A stretch of 51,208 bases of DNA from Cetobacterium sp. NK01 (GCF_024506395.1 NZ_JANIBO010000008.1:1-51208); one strand, 5' to 3'. Positions 43,652 to 51,208 are shown, numbered from the stretch's first letter. A program made the numbers and translations. The notes: generated by a model from the sequence alone, not told the origin.

Positions 43652-44399
43652 TCAATTAACTAATATTTTAACTAATATTTCCGAAAAAGATAGAAGCAAA
43701 GATTTTATAAAATCTGTATTGGAGGAAAAATTAGATAAATCCAATCTTAATTTTGAGCAAAACCACTTAGAGAAAAATAGAGTTATATTCATTTATAATG
43801 GTTATAAATATAAAATTGCTATCAATTCTAAAGGTCTTTTATCTAATTTTATTGAATGTAAAAATTTTAGTCTTATTAAATCCGATTCTTTAAAAGAATA
43901 TAATAAATTTATTTCAGAGTTAGAACTATTTGAACTTGATAATAAAAAATTTCAAAATTGTAATGATAGTTATATTAGTAGTTATTATTATAGAAAGCAA
44001 AATGACTTTAGACTTATCAGATCAACAATATCCAATATTACTACATTTAATTCAATAAAATATGACTCTAATTTATATTTTTATTTTAAAGTTTTTATTG
44101 AATTAACTAAAAAATATATATCAATAGATTCTATGAATATTTATGATTTTGAATTTAAAGAACCTTTCTTTAAATTCAATAATTTTTTAAATATTTATCC
44201 TAAATCTAAAACTAAAAATATTAAACTTGACTTTAACTTAGAAGCTTTTCTTGATAATCCTAATGTTAATTTTTTTAATGAAAATGAATATAAAATTATT
44301 TTAAATAACTATGAAAGTACTTTTAATAATCTAAATAAATATAATAACTATGAATATGATTCTAGCGATGATGACGATGATGACGATGATTGGAGTTAA
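43641..44399 (+). CDS. Unknown protein with an aspartate-rich tail, partner of the BrxL-like ATPase
   Basis: This 252-residue protein of unknown family has very high Asn, Lys, Phe and Tyr content. Its first 60 residues are helical, followed by beta-like segments (RVIFIYNGYKYKIAINSKG). The extreme C-terminus is YDSSDDDDDDDDWS, eight aspartates then Trp-Ser. Acidic tails with a terminal aromatic occur in ssDNA-binding proteins and DNA mimics, where they dock partners or occupy DNA-binding grooves. Start codon and ribosome binding site are inside the end of the ATPase gene, with an 11-bp overlap, so translation is coupled. I infer a regulatory or adaptor subunit. No enzymatic motif is visible. 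Confidence 0.65.
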   Translation: MTINQLTNILTNISEKDRSKDFIKSVLEEKLDKSNLNFEQNHLEKNRVIFIYNGYKYKIAINSKGLLSNFIECKNFSLIKSDSLKEYNKFISELELFELDNKKFQNCNDSYISSYYYRKQNDFRLIRSTISNITTFNSIKYDSNLYFYFKVFIELTKKYISIDSMNIYDFEFKEPFFKFNNFLNIYPKSKTKNIKLDFNLEAFLDNPNVNFFNENEYKIILNNYESTFNNLNKYNNYEYDSSDDDDDDDDWS

Positions 44400-44481
44400 A
44401 TTTTATAGAATAATTTAATAAAAAATGATTATATATTATATAAGTGATAGTCCAAACTATAGTATTTTAAGGAGGTCACTT

Positions 44482-45123
44482 ATGGATGTAAAAACATTAA
44501 AAGAAAGATTAGAAAAACCATTCTCTGATGAAGAACTAGAATTTAGAGTTGGTGCTACTAATTCGGATAAAACAAAAGGTCTAGCTTTAGCCTATGTTCA
44601 AGCAAGAGCAATTCAAAATAGACTTGATGATACTGTGGGGTTAAATAACTGGAGAGTATCTTACAAAGAAATAACTGGGGGTTTCATTGCAACTCTAGAA
44701 ATAAGAATTGATAGTGAATGGATAGCAAAAGAAGATGGATCGGGAGTTACAGACTATGAGTCGATTAAAGGTGGAATCAGTTGTGCTTTTAAAAGAGTTG
44801 CTTCCGTTTGGGGAATAGGTCGGTATCTATATGAAGTTGAAAATAGATGGTATCCTATAGAACAAAAAGGAAAGAGTTACATATTTAAAGATACTCCAAC
44901 ATTAAATTTAAGTAAGAATATTTCTAATGAAATTAAAGATGATCTGCCAAAAGATGAAAAAGCCAAAAGAATAGAAATAACTTTTGGAAAATACAAAGGA
45001 AAAACTTTAGGAGATATTCTTAAAGAAAACAAGGATTACTTAATTTATCTGATAACAAATAGCAAAGATGTAAAAATAGTAAATGCGTGCAAATATTTAA
45101 TGAAAAATAATAAAATAGCATAA
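44482..45123 (+). CDS. Rad52/Rad22-like ssDNA-annealing protein with ExoX-type C-terminal module
   Basis: The 213-residue protein begins at the ATG at 44482, preceded by AAGGAGGTC; the longer frame from 44425 has no site. Residues 1-125 match the Rad52 family core: LKERLEKPFSDEELEFRVGAT, LAYVQARAIQNRLDDTVGLNNW and GISCAFKRVASVWGIGRYLY. Such proteins anneal complementary single strands and are typical of phage and plasmid recombination. The last 50 residues (ITFGKYKGKTLGDILKENKDYLIYLI) resemble the small C-terminal module of ExoX-like nucleases (FGKYKG...YL), without nuclease residues. The gene is the first of the plus-strand DNA-metabolism run, ending in a strong terminator. Confidence 0.85.
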   Translation: MDVKTLKERLEKPFSDEELEFRVGATNSDKTKGLALAYVQARAIQNRLDDTVGLNNWRVSYKEITGGFIATLEIRIDSEWIAKEDGSGVTDYESIKGGISCAFKRVASVWGIGRYLYEVENRWYPIEQKGKSYIFKDTPTLNLSKNISNEIKDDLPKDEKAKRIEITFGKYKGKTLGDILKENKDYLIYLITNSKDVKIVNACKYLMKNNKIA

Positions 45124-45133
45124 TAAACAATAG

Positions 45134-45160
45134 ACCTCTGGAGATTTCCAGAGGTTTTTA
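45134..45160 (+). terminator. Terminator after the Rad52-like gene
   Basis: ACCTCTGGA / TCCAGAGGT with a four-base loop and TTTTTAT. Confidence 0.88.
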
Positions 45161-45176
45161 TATTTAGGAGGAAATT

Positions 45177-45671
45177 ATGAAAGCTTATGAAATTGTAAAC
45201 GGAATGATAGATACGTTAGATATATTCTTAGAGTCAGATCAGAATGAGAGTGATAGAGAAAACTATAATTATATTATGGAGTTTTTACAAGAAGAACTAG
45301 AAAATAAAAGTAGTAACATTATCAAATATATTAGGAATATTTCTTTAGAAGTTGAAATACTATCACAAGAAGAAGATAGATTAGAAAAGCTTAGAAAACA
45401 AAAAGAAAAAAAAGTTAATAACTTGAAAAAGTATCTTACAGACATTCTTTTAAATTTAGATAAAAATAAAATTGAAACAGAATTAGGAAACTTAGGACTT
45501 AGAAAAAGTGTTTCAGTTGCAATAGATAATTTAGATCTTATACCTAAAAAATATATTCAAAAGAAAATAGAATTAGTACCAGACAAAAGGACGTTGTCAG
45601 AACTCTTAAAACAGGGTAAAAACATAAAAGGAGTACATTTAGAAGACAAATACTCGTTACAAATAAGATAG
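45177..45671 (+). CDS. Siphovirus Gp157-like protein
   Basis: This 164-residue helical protein follows the Gp157 family pattern: a long coiled-coil (about residues 35-90, with EVEILSQEEDRLEKLRKQKEKKVNNLKKYL), then GNLGLRKSVSVAIDNLDLIPKKYIQ and LKQGKNIKGVHLED. Members occur next to ssDNA-binding and annealing genes in phages, and some have been linked to phage resistance, but the mechanism is unknown. Here it lies directly downstream of a Rad52-like gene, the same neighbourhood as in phages. AGGAGG precedes the start. It suggests the segment came from a phage or phage-plasmid recombination module. Confidence 0.82.
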   Translation: MKAYEIVNGMIDTLDIFLESDQNESDRENYNYIMEFLQEELENKSSNIIKYIRNISLEVEILSQEEDRLEKLRKQKEKKVNNLKKYLTDILLNLDKNKIETELGNLGLRKSVSVAIDNLDLIPKKYIQKKIELVPDKRTLSELLKQGKNIKGVHLEDKYSLQIR

Positions 45672-45710
45672 GCTTTAAAATTGATTTTAAACAGTTTAGA
45701 GAGGTAATTT

Positions 45711-45908
45711 ATGTATGTAGTAAGTACTTATAATGGTACATATCAACTAGAGTTTAGAGGATGTTTTGAAACTTTAGATGAAGCGATGGAAGAATTTCAA
45801 AAAGCAGAGAGAGAATATATGGAAAGTTTTGAATATGAAGTTGGAACTACAGAATATAATCAAGAATTAGAGAATTTCATGTTTCACAGTAGAATAGATA
45901 AGTGTTAA
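45711..45908 (+). CDS. Small hypothetical protein
   Basis: This 65-residue acidic protein with a beta-beta-alpha look begins MYVVSTYNGTYQLEFRGCFE and is followed by TLDEAMEEFQKAEREYMESF. The layout of a short sheet and one long helix is frequent in small plasmid and phage proteins. No family is recognised. GAGAGG precedes the ATG. It lies between the Gp157-like and AAA-ATPase-like genes, and a promoter for the latter may lie inside its 3' end. Confidence 0.55.
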   Translation: MYVVSTYNGTYQLEFRGCFETLDEAMEEFQKAEREYMESFEYEVGTTEYNQELENFMFHSRIDKC

Positions 45909-45962
45909 TTTTGAGTAGAAGATGTGATATACTAAAGAAAATATATTAATGAGGTGAAAAAG

Positions 45963-47567
45963 ATGGTTAAGAAAAAGTTACCTGCAGGAATAGATGACTT
46001 CAAAAAAATAATAGAAAATGACTATTATTTTGCTGATAAATCAATGTTCATAGATGAATTATTGAATAAGAAATCCGAAGTAACACTATTACCAAGACCA
46101 AGAAGATTTGGAAAAACTTTAAATATGTCAATGCTTAACTATTTCTTTAACATAGAAGATAGAGAGCTTAATAGAAATTTATTTAATGATCTTAATATTT
46201 CGAATACAGATAAAATGATATATCAAGGTGAATATCCAGTTATATATATCAGTTTAAAAGATATAAAAGTCAATAACTGGGAGCTTTGCTTAGAAAAATT
46301 TATAGGTTTGATAAAAAAAGAATACAAAAAATATGGACTTATTTTAGAAGAAAAAAGAGATGCACAGGAAAATTCACTTTTAAATTTATCAGAGCATTTG
46401 TATGAAAAATATGGAAAAAAAGTAATTATCCTAATAGATGAATATGATACTCCATTAGTAACAGCCCACTCACAAGGTTATTATGATGAAGCTATATTCT
46501 TCTTTCGTAATTTTCTGAGTGCAGCATTAAAAGGAAATCCCTACTTGGAATTTGCAGTGCTTACTGGAATATTGAGAATAGCAAAAGAAAGTATATTTTC
46601 TGGCTTAAATAATATTACTGTATCTACAATATTGGATAATAATTTTAATTATTTTGGATTAACTGAAGGTGAAGTGGAACAAGCTTTAAAATATTATGAA
46701 TTAGATTATGAACTAGAAGAAATTAAAAAATGGTACAACGGTTATAGATTTGGAGATAAACTAGTTTATAATCCTTGGTCTATTATAAATTGTATTAACA
46801 ATAAAGAACTTAATCCCTACTGGATAAATACAAGTGATAATGCTCTAATAAAACAACTATTAGCTAAAAATGATAAAAAGGTATTTGAGGAGTTGGAGTT
46901 AATATTCAAGGGAGAATCAATCTGGGAAACGATTTCAGAAAATATAATATTTGATGATTTAAATAATACGAATACTGTTTGGTCTTTAATGTTATTTTCA
47001 GGATATTTAACATATGAGAAAATGAGAATATCTCCAATAACTGGACTTAAATCATATTCATTAAAAATACCTAATCAAGAGATTAAAAGTTTCTTTAGAC
47101 AAAGTTTCATAGAGACATACACAAAAGGAGATGTTCACTTTTATGGAACTATGATGGAAGATTTATTTTTAGGAAATTTAAATTCATTTATAAATAAATT
47201 TAAAAAAATGTATATGTCCGCAGTAAGTTATCATGATACTGGAGATAGCGAGAAATACTATCATCACTTTATGCTAGGAGTTCTTTTAACACTAGGTGAT
47301 AAGTATATAATTACTTCTAATAGAGAAAGTGGTTATGGTAGATATGATATAGCACTAGAACCTAAAGATAAGAGCAACTATGGATTAATATTTGAGTTTA
47401 AAATAGGTGATAAAAACTCCATTGAAGATAAAGCGAGAGAAGCTTTAGCTCAAATAAATGAGAAAAAATATGATATATCTATGAAAAATAATGGAGTATC
47501 AAAAGTAATAAAAATAGGAATGGCTTTCAGTGGCAAAGATGTTGCTATAGAAAGTGAAATTAACTAA
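45963..47567 (+). CDS. AAA-ATPase-like / PD-(D/E)XK protein
   Basis: This protein of about 534 residues belongs to the common family with an AAA-ATPase-like domain (PF09820 type) and a C-terminal PD-(D/E)XK module (PDDEXK_9 type). Visible motifs are GIDDFKKIIENDYYFADKS, the P-loop variant RPRRFGKTLNMSML, Walker B IILIDEYDTP, and near the end GYGRYDIALEPKD...IFEFKIG with the D...ExK nuclease residues. The family is widespread, often in many copies per genome, and its role is unknown, though toxin, defence and mobile-element roles have been suggested. The ATG at 45963 is chosen over GTG at 45954 because GAGGTG overlaps the latter. It has its own terminator. Confidence 0.88.
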   Translation: MVKKKLPAGIDDFKKIIENDYYFADKSMFIDELLNKKSEVTLLPRPRRFGKTLNMSMLNYFFNIEDRELNRNLFNDLNISNTDKMIYQGEYPVIYISLKDIKVNNWELCLEKFIGLIKKEYKKYGLILEEKRDAQENSLLNLSEHLYEKYGKKVIILIDEYDTPLVTAHSQGYYDEAIFFFRNFLSAALKGNPYLEFAVLTGILRIAKESIFSGLNNITVSTILDNNFNYFGLTEGEVEQALKYYELDYELEEIKKWYNGYRFGDKLVYNPWSIINCINNKELNPYWINTSDNALIKQLLAKNDKKVFEELELIFKGESIWETISENIIFDDLNNTNTVWSLMLFSGYLTYEKMRISPITGLKSYSLKIPNQEIKSFFRQSFIETYTKGDVHFYGTMMEDLFLGNLNSFINKFKKMYMSAVSYHDTGDSEKYYHHFMLGVLLTLGDKYIITSNRESGYGRYDIALEPKDKSNYGLIFEFKIGDKNSIEDKAREALAQINEKKYDISMKNNGVSKVIKIGMAFSGKDVAIESEIN

Positions 47568-47581
47568 ATAGAGAATTAGAC

Positions 47582-47612
47582 AAGAGGTCGTCCTTAGGGA
47601 TGACCTCTTTTA
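47582..47612 (+). terminator. Terminator after the AAA-ATPase-like gene
   Basis: AAGAGGTC / GACCTCTT with a G-C-rich inner stem and TTTTAATTT. Confidence 0.88.
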
Positions 47613-47627
47613 ATTTAGGAGGAAATT

Positions 47628-48089
47628 ATGAAATATTATTTACATAGAGCAGTAGCAAATAAACTAAAAGGCACTAAGAAGTTTAAAATAACAGAATATA
47701 CAATTCAGGAATTTGAATCATTTAAGAAAGCTTTACAAGCGTTTATGAAAGATTTTCTAATTGAAGGAGACAGAGACCAAAAGGGATTTGCTACTGAAAA
47801 GAAAATAGCTATGAGAATAACTACAACAAAGAAAAAGATTAGAGCAAGACTTTATAAACTCCCATTGAGTCAATACCAAGCTTTAGCACTAAATCCACCT
47901 ACAAGCAAATACAGATGTTGTAGAGAATATTTAGAAACAGATCCAGAGTATGGAATGGTTCATGACATATTTTTAATACTTGAAACTAATTATCAGAAAG
48001 CTTGTGATGACTTTTTGTATGAGATGAAAAAATATGAAGATAAAAGAAATTCATTTTTCATAGAAATAAAGGAGGATGAAAATGTTTGA
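47628..48089 (+). CDS. Hypothetical protein
   Basis: This 153-residue protein is basic in its middle part (EKKIAMRITTTKKKIRARLYKLP) and acidic at the end, with one CC pair (YRCCREYLE). No family is recognised. AGGAGG lies just before the ATG. Its last codons overlap the start of the methylase-like gene by 8 bp, so it is likely an accessory protein of that gene, perhaps in DNA binding. No catalytic motif is seen. Confidence 0.6.
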   Translation: MKYYLHRAVANKLKGTKKFKITEYTIQEFESFKKALQAFMKDFLIEGDRDQKGFATEKKIAMRITTTKKKIRARLYKLPLSQYQALALNPPTSKYRCCREYLETDPEYGMVHDIFLILETNYQKACDDFLYEMKKYEDKRNSFFIEIKEDENV

Positions 48090-49479
48090 TAAGAATTTCT
48101 ATCCCACACCATATGAAATAGGATTAAAAATGGTATCAGGACTTAATTTAATGGGTATGAATATATTAGAACCAAGTGCAGGAAAAGGTGATTTACTTAG
48201 TGTTGTAAATCAAAAATCAGCTAAAGTATTTTGTATTGAAAAGAGTCCAGAATTACAAAGTATATTGCGAGAAAAGAAATATCCAATATTAGGAGATGAT
48301 TTTCTAAAATATAAACCAGATCATATTTTTGATTTAATCCTTATGAATCCACCATTTGATAATGGAGTTAAGCATTTGCTTAAAGCTTGGGATATATCAG
48401 AGGAAGGAACATACATAAGATGTCTTTTAAATGCTGAGAGTATAAGAAATCCTTGTACAAAAGAGAGAAAGCTTCTAATAGATATATTAGAGAGAAATAA
48501 TGCTGATATAGAATATCTTGGAAACTGTTTTAAAGATGCTGAAAGAAAAACTAATGTAGAAGTTGCATTAATTAAATTGCAAAATAAAACTAAGGGTAAG
48601 AAGTTTGAATTTAAATTTGATGGTTTCTCTAAAGAAGATGATATTGATTTTCAAGAGCTTAATATGAACCAACTAGCTAAAGTAGATGTATTACAAAATT
48701 TAGAAGATAAATATACAGCAGTAAAAGAGATTGTAGGGGAATATCTAACTCTAAAAAGCAAACTAGAATATTTCTTAGATGGAATCATAGAAAAAGTTTA
48801 TGTAAAAAGCCTATTAGAAAAGAATTCTAGTAATAGTAAAAAAGAGTATGAAGAGGTTCTTGAAAAAGTAAGAACATCATTTTGGAAGCTAGTATTTGAT
48901 AAAACTAAATTAGAAGAAAAAATGACATCACAGGTTAAAAAGGATTTCTTTGATAATAAGCAGGAGTATAGCAACTTGCCTTTTACAGTAGATAATATAA
49001 ATAAATTATTGGAAATTCTAATCCAGAATTCTAAACAGATTTTTCAGAATTGTATAGAAGAGAGCTTTGATTATTTAACTCGATATTATCCAGAGAATCG
49101 AGTTCATATAGAGGGATGGAAAACTAATGAAAGATGGAAAGTTGGAAAGAAGTTTATCCTTCCAGATATGATTGATACATTCTATTTGAAATACGATAAA
49201 GGCAGCAACAGATTACAAAAGCTTAGTTATCTAAAAAGAGATAAGCTAAGAGATTTAGAAAAAGTAATCTGTAATTTAATTGGAAAAGATATCGGTAGAA
49301 TTCTAACCATAGAATCAAAAGTTGATATGGGAGTAAATTTTGGTGAATGGAATAACTCAGAATTCTTTAAGTTTAAAATATTTAAAAAGGGAACTATTCA
49401 TTTTGAATTTCTAGATGAAAAGATCTGGGATGAATTTAATAGAGTAGCTTGTGAAGGTAAAAAATGGTTAGGGTATTAA
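48082..49479 (+). CDS. N6-adenine methylase-like protein with DUF4942 C-terminus
   Basis: This protein of about 465 residues has a typical Rossmann methylase start: FYPTPYEIGLKMV, EPSAGKGDLL (30-39), and the catalytic LMNPPF (88-92). The C-terminal 130 residues (WKVGKKFILPDMI and EFFKFKIFKKGTIHFEFLD) resemble DUF4942, which is often joined to such methylases on plasmids and prophages. It is predicted to methylate DNA adenine. Possible roles are protecting the plasmid from host restriction or regulating its transfer. GGAGG lies six bases before the chosen ATG (48082). The in-frame ATG at 48076 abuts it. No partner endonuclease is next to it, so it may be an orphan methylase. Confidence 0.82.
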   Translation: MFDKNFYPTPYEIGLKMVSGLNLMGMNILEPSAGKGDLLSVVNQKSAKVFCIEKSPELQSILREKKYPILGDDFLKYKPDHIFDLILMNPPFDNGVKHLLKAWDISEEGTYIRCLLNAESIRNPCTKERKLLIDILERNNADIEYLGNCFKDAERKTNVEVALIKLQNKTKGKKFEFKFDGFSKEDDIDFQELNMNQLAKVDVLQNLEDKYTAVKEIVGEYLTLKSKLEYFLDGIIEKVYVKSLLEKNSSNSKKEYEEVLEKVRTSFWKLVFDKTKLEEKMTSQVKKDFFDNKQEYSNLPFTVDNINKLLEILIQNSKQIFQNCIEESFDYLTRYYPENRVHIEGWKTNERWKVGKKFILPDMIDTFYLKYDKGSNRLQKLSYLKRDKLRDLEKVICNLIGKDIGRILTIESKVDMGVNFGEWNNSEFFKFKIFKKGTIHFEFLDEKIWDEFNRVACEGKKWLGY

Positions 49480-49510
49480 ACCCTCAACTGTTGTATAAAA
49501 TGGAGGATAT

Positions 49511-50038
49511 ATGAAGAAAATATTGAGATTTCTAAAGTGTAAAGACATAGATGAAGTAGTAACTAAAATAAAGAGTTATGAGATAAGTGAAGAGCTAGAA
49601 CAGTTTAAGGAACTTATGACTACAATAAGCAAAGGAAACATCGGAAAGAAAGACCTTGCAACAGTAAAGGGCAAAACTGAACTTCTTAATTATCTAAGAA
49701 GTGATATAGGATTCAAAAATACAGAGGAGTTTAAGGTTATATACTTAAGCTCCTCTAATCGTTTAATTGGGGAAGAAACACTATTTAGAGGAACTATAGA
49801 CAGAAGTGTAGTCTATCCTCGACTGATTGTAGAGAGAGCCTTAAAATACCCAACTAAGGGCATTATATTCGCTCATAATCATCCTAGTGGAGATTTGAAG
49901 CCAAGTAGAAAAGACATTGAACTAACACATGAGCTAAAAGACCTGTTAGAAATATTAGACATTAAATTACTGGATCACATCATTATAAGTGATGAGGATT
50001 ATTTTAGCTTTTATGATAATGGGCTTATTGAACATTAA
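49511..50038 (+). CDS. radC: RadC/JAB-domain protein
   Basis: This 175-residue JAB/MPN-fold protein has the metal-binding signature of the family, seen as GIIFAHNHPSGDLKPSRKDIELTHEL (HxHPSGD with acidic residue) preceded by RLIVERALKYPTKG and followed by LDIKLLDHIIISDEDYFSF. The standard N-terminal helix-hairpin-helix of chromosomal RadC is shortened. These proteins are common on plasmids and prophages near antirestriction and methylase genes. Their activity is unresolved. GGAGGATAT precedes the ATG. It is followed by a 14-bp gap and another small gene, so the group 49511-51039 looks like one transcript. Confidence 0.88.
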   Translation: MKKILRFLKCKDIDEVVTKIKSYEISEELEQFKELMTTISKGNIGKKDLATVKGKTELLNYLRSDIGFKNTEEFKVIYLSSSNRLIGEETLFRGTIDRSVVYPRLIVERALKYPTKGIIFAHNHPSGDLKPSRKDIELTHELKDLLEILDIKLLDHIIISDEDYFSFYDNGLIEH

Positions 50039-50052
50039 AAGGAGATGAGGTT

Positions 50053-50271
50053 ATGGATAAAGTTATATCAGCAGAAAGTATTAATTGCTTAGGAACTAAA
50101 GATATTCAGGTAGACATTACAAAGGATGGATTTATAGTAAATATAATAGCTTGGGGAGAATGGTATATAGAAGAAGCTAAGGATATAAAGGAATTGGAAG
50201 AACTGTTAAATGAGTTTAATGTACAGCAATACACAATAAATGAAATAAAGGAGAGGATAGCAAATGCCTAA
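50053..50271 (+). CDS. Small hypothetical protein
   Basis: This 72-residue acidic protein has pattern MDKVISAESINCLGTKDIQVDITKDGFIVNIIAW, with four predicted beta-strands and a C-terminal helix (DIKELEELLNEFN). It overlaps the next gene by 8 bp and has AAGGAGATG upstream. Not recognised. Likely an accessory of the RadC/Api92-like gene group. Confidence 0.6.
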   Translation: MDKVISAESINCLGTKDIQVDITKDGFIVNIIAWGEWYIEEAKDIKELEELLNEFNVQQYTINEIKERIANA

Positions 50272-50896
50272 CTACTGTTTTAATAGAATCAGATTGAATG
50301 TAACACAAGAGGAACTAGAGAGAATAAAAGAAAAGGTTATGTCTAAAGATGAATTTGAAGATGAATATTTTGATTTTAATAAGGTTATTAAAAGACCTCG
50401 AAATATTCTATTAAGAGCTTTTAAAACCAATACTTTAGAAGCTTTCAGTAAATATTACTATGAGAATCCAGATAAACTAGAGCAAAAGATATTAGATGAA
50501 ATAATTAAGAATAAAATTCTGAAGGTCAGAATAGATGGTAAGTTAGTTAATATAGATCGTTATGTGGATGAGAAATATTCATCAGAGGAACTTAAAGATT
50601 ATAATGGTGAGATGTTAATACTGTGGTATGACTGGTGTACTGAAAATTGGGGGACTAAATGGAACTCTCTATTTTCCTCTATCAATAAAGATGAGTTAAT
50701 ATTTAGTACTGCATGGAACCCAATATCATTAGAGCTATTTGAAAGTTTTATTAATATCTGCAAAGAAGTAATTGGAGATAAAGCAAATAATATTTGGCTA
50801 TATTATGAAGAGTGTGGAATAGGAATCTTTGGAAGATATTTTATCCAAGATGGAGAACTTTATTATGATGAGGATTATAGAGAAGAGGTGGCTTAA
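50264..50896 (+). CDS. Api92/YubB-like protein with ferredoxin-like domain
   Basis: This 210-residue protein resembles the plasmid and phage Api92/YubB group. It starts MPNYCFNRIRLNVTQEELERIKE, a well-known beta-alpha-beta opening (MPNWCxNxLxV form), and ends with YYEECGIGIFGRYFIQDGE, a beta-rich close. The middle has ILWYDWCTENWGTKWN, a tryptophan-rich stretch conserved in the group. The function is unknown. It appears in the leading region of plasmids and next to RadC and methylase genes, as here. GGAGAGG precedes the start inside the preceding gene. Confidence 0.8.
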   Translation: MPNYCFNRIRLNVTQEELERIKEKVMSKDEFEDEYFDFNKVIKRPRNILLRAFKTNTLEAFSKYYYENPDKLEQKILDEIIKNKILKVRIDGKLVNIDRYVDEKYSSEELKDYNGEMLILWYDWCTENWGTKWNSLFSSINKDELIFSTAWNPISLELFESFINICKEVIGDKANNIWLYYEECGIGIFGRYFIQDGELYYDEDYREEVA

Positions 50897-50898
50897 AG

Positions 50899-51039
50899 AT
50901 GTATGAGATTATAGTTGAAATAAACGGTAAAGAGTATAGTTTTGGAGAGTTTAATAGTAAAAGAAGAGCTGAAATTTTTCTAGAAGATCTTTATGAAACT
51001 AAAGAAATAGATAGTGATGCTGAGGCATGGATAGAATAA
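50899..51039 (+). CDS. 46-residue small acidic protein
   Basis: A very short gene starting MYEIIVEINGKEYSFGEFNSK follows the Api92-like gene by two bases. The ribosome binding site GAGGTGG lies inside the end of that gene. It has beta-beta-alpha composition and ends EIDSDAEAWIE. The tight spacing and coding-like composition make it likely real. It closes the operon and is followed by a terminator. The function is unknown. Confidence 0.6.
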   Translation: MYEIIVEINGKEYSFGEFNSKRRAEIFLEDLYETKEIDSDAEAWIE

Positions 51040-51055
51040 AAAATAAAAAACTATA

Positions 51056-51086
51056 AAATGGGTTGTATTTTTACAACTCATTTTTT
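51056..51086 (+). terminator. Terminator at the end of the operon
   Basis: ATGGGTTGT / ACAACTCAT (with G-U pairs) closing on a short T-rich loop and followed by six T residues. Confidence 0.78.
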
Positions 51087-51155
51087 AAATTATTTGTTAT
51101 TTTAATTTGAATAAAACCTTTAAAAATAAAGAAGTATAGCTGTTAATAAGTTGTA

Positions 51156-51203
51156 TTTCTACGCTATGAAAAAAATGATATAATTATTTATTGAAAAGGG
51201 GAG
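51156..51203 (+). promoter_or_regulatory. Promoter and ribosome binding site for the gene at base 1
   Basis: TATAAT at 51179-51184 with a weak -35 (TTTCTA) 17 bases before, then AAGGGGAG at 51196-51203. The window ends five bases later. Joined to base 1 this gives an ideal spacing to the ATG, so the molecule is most likely circular. Confidence 0.65.
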
Positions 51204-51208
51204 TGTTT

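Noticed and set aside
44482-51039. A prophage
   Set aside because: Rad52-like and Gp157-like genes are phage-like, but no capsid, portal, terminase, tail, integrase-att pair or lysis gene is present.
1-51208. tRNA or rRNA genes
   Set aside because: No CCA-ended cloverleaf or conserved rRNA core was seen on either strand while reading. A tRNAscan or Infernal run would be decisive.

Overview
The window reads as a complete circular plasmid of about 51.2 kb from a low-GC Gram-negative bacterium, most likely a member of Fusobacteriota (Fusobacterium or Cetobacterium relatives). The evidence is very AT-rich DNA with AGGAGG-type ribosome binding sites, a giant lipidated autotransporter whose lipobox runs into a poly-glycine tract, and the general style of the short plasmid genes. 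The last bases of the window carry a ribosome binding site that fits the ATG at base 1, so the ends appear to be an arbitrary cut in a circle. No tRNA, rRNA, relaxase, conjugation or phage structural gene was found.

Layout. 1-1300: small unknown proteins, including a 36-residue Cys4 peptide. 1305-6791: a 1828-residue surface autotransporter with eight almost identical 201-bp repeats and about twenty NYNYG beta-helix repeats. 6950-18200: the replication and maintenance region. It holds a decayed Rep copy, a 240-bp inverted repeat around AT-rich DNA, an iteron origin with a RepA-type initiator, ParA and a ParB-position partner, an intact rolling-circle-like Rep on the minus strand, HU, an unknown protein, a PC4/YdbC-type ssDNA-binding protein, and a second iteron origin with a Rep_3 initiator. 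The plasmid therefore looks like a fusion of several replicons. IS200/IS605-like end hairpins lie at several junctions.

18300-35300: a defence block. A tyrosine recombinase is followed by a promoter bracketed by two 30-bp repeats. That promoter drives a short HsdS-like protein, an HsdM-like protein whose catalytic NPPY/F motif is replaced by HIPF, and a 348-residue protein of unknown class. The same strand continues directly into a type I restriction-modification locus (hsdM, hsdS, hsdR). hsdM and hsdS each carry a frameshift, and a 6.5-kb Tn3-family transposon sits inside hsdS. The transposon carries a frameshifted transposase, a serine resolvase, a short-chain dehydrogenase and an ABC-F ribosome-protection-type protein with an attenuator-like leader. 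35600-38900: a uracil-DNA-glycosylase-like protein, a serine recombinase, a YhcG-type PD-(D/E)XK protein, a resolvase remnant cut by a second kind of Tn3 end, and two related C-rich hairpins that may be small RNAs.

38995-44400: two minus-strand unknown proteins (one exported), a PD-(D/E)XK-like protein, and, divergent from it, a BrxL-like AAA+ ATPase overlapping a protein with an eight-aspartate tail. 44480-51040: a plus-strand run of DNA-metabolism genes, including a Rad52-like annealing protein with an ExoX-type tail, a Gp157-like protein, an AAA-ATPase/PD-(D/E)XK protein, a DUF4942 methylase-like protein, a RadC/JAB protein and an Api92/YubB-like protein. The strongest candidates for an undescribed system are the degenerate HsdS/HsdM plus unknown-protein module fused to the front of the type I locus, and the BrxL-like ATPase with its acidic-tail partner.
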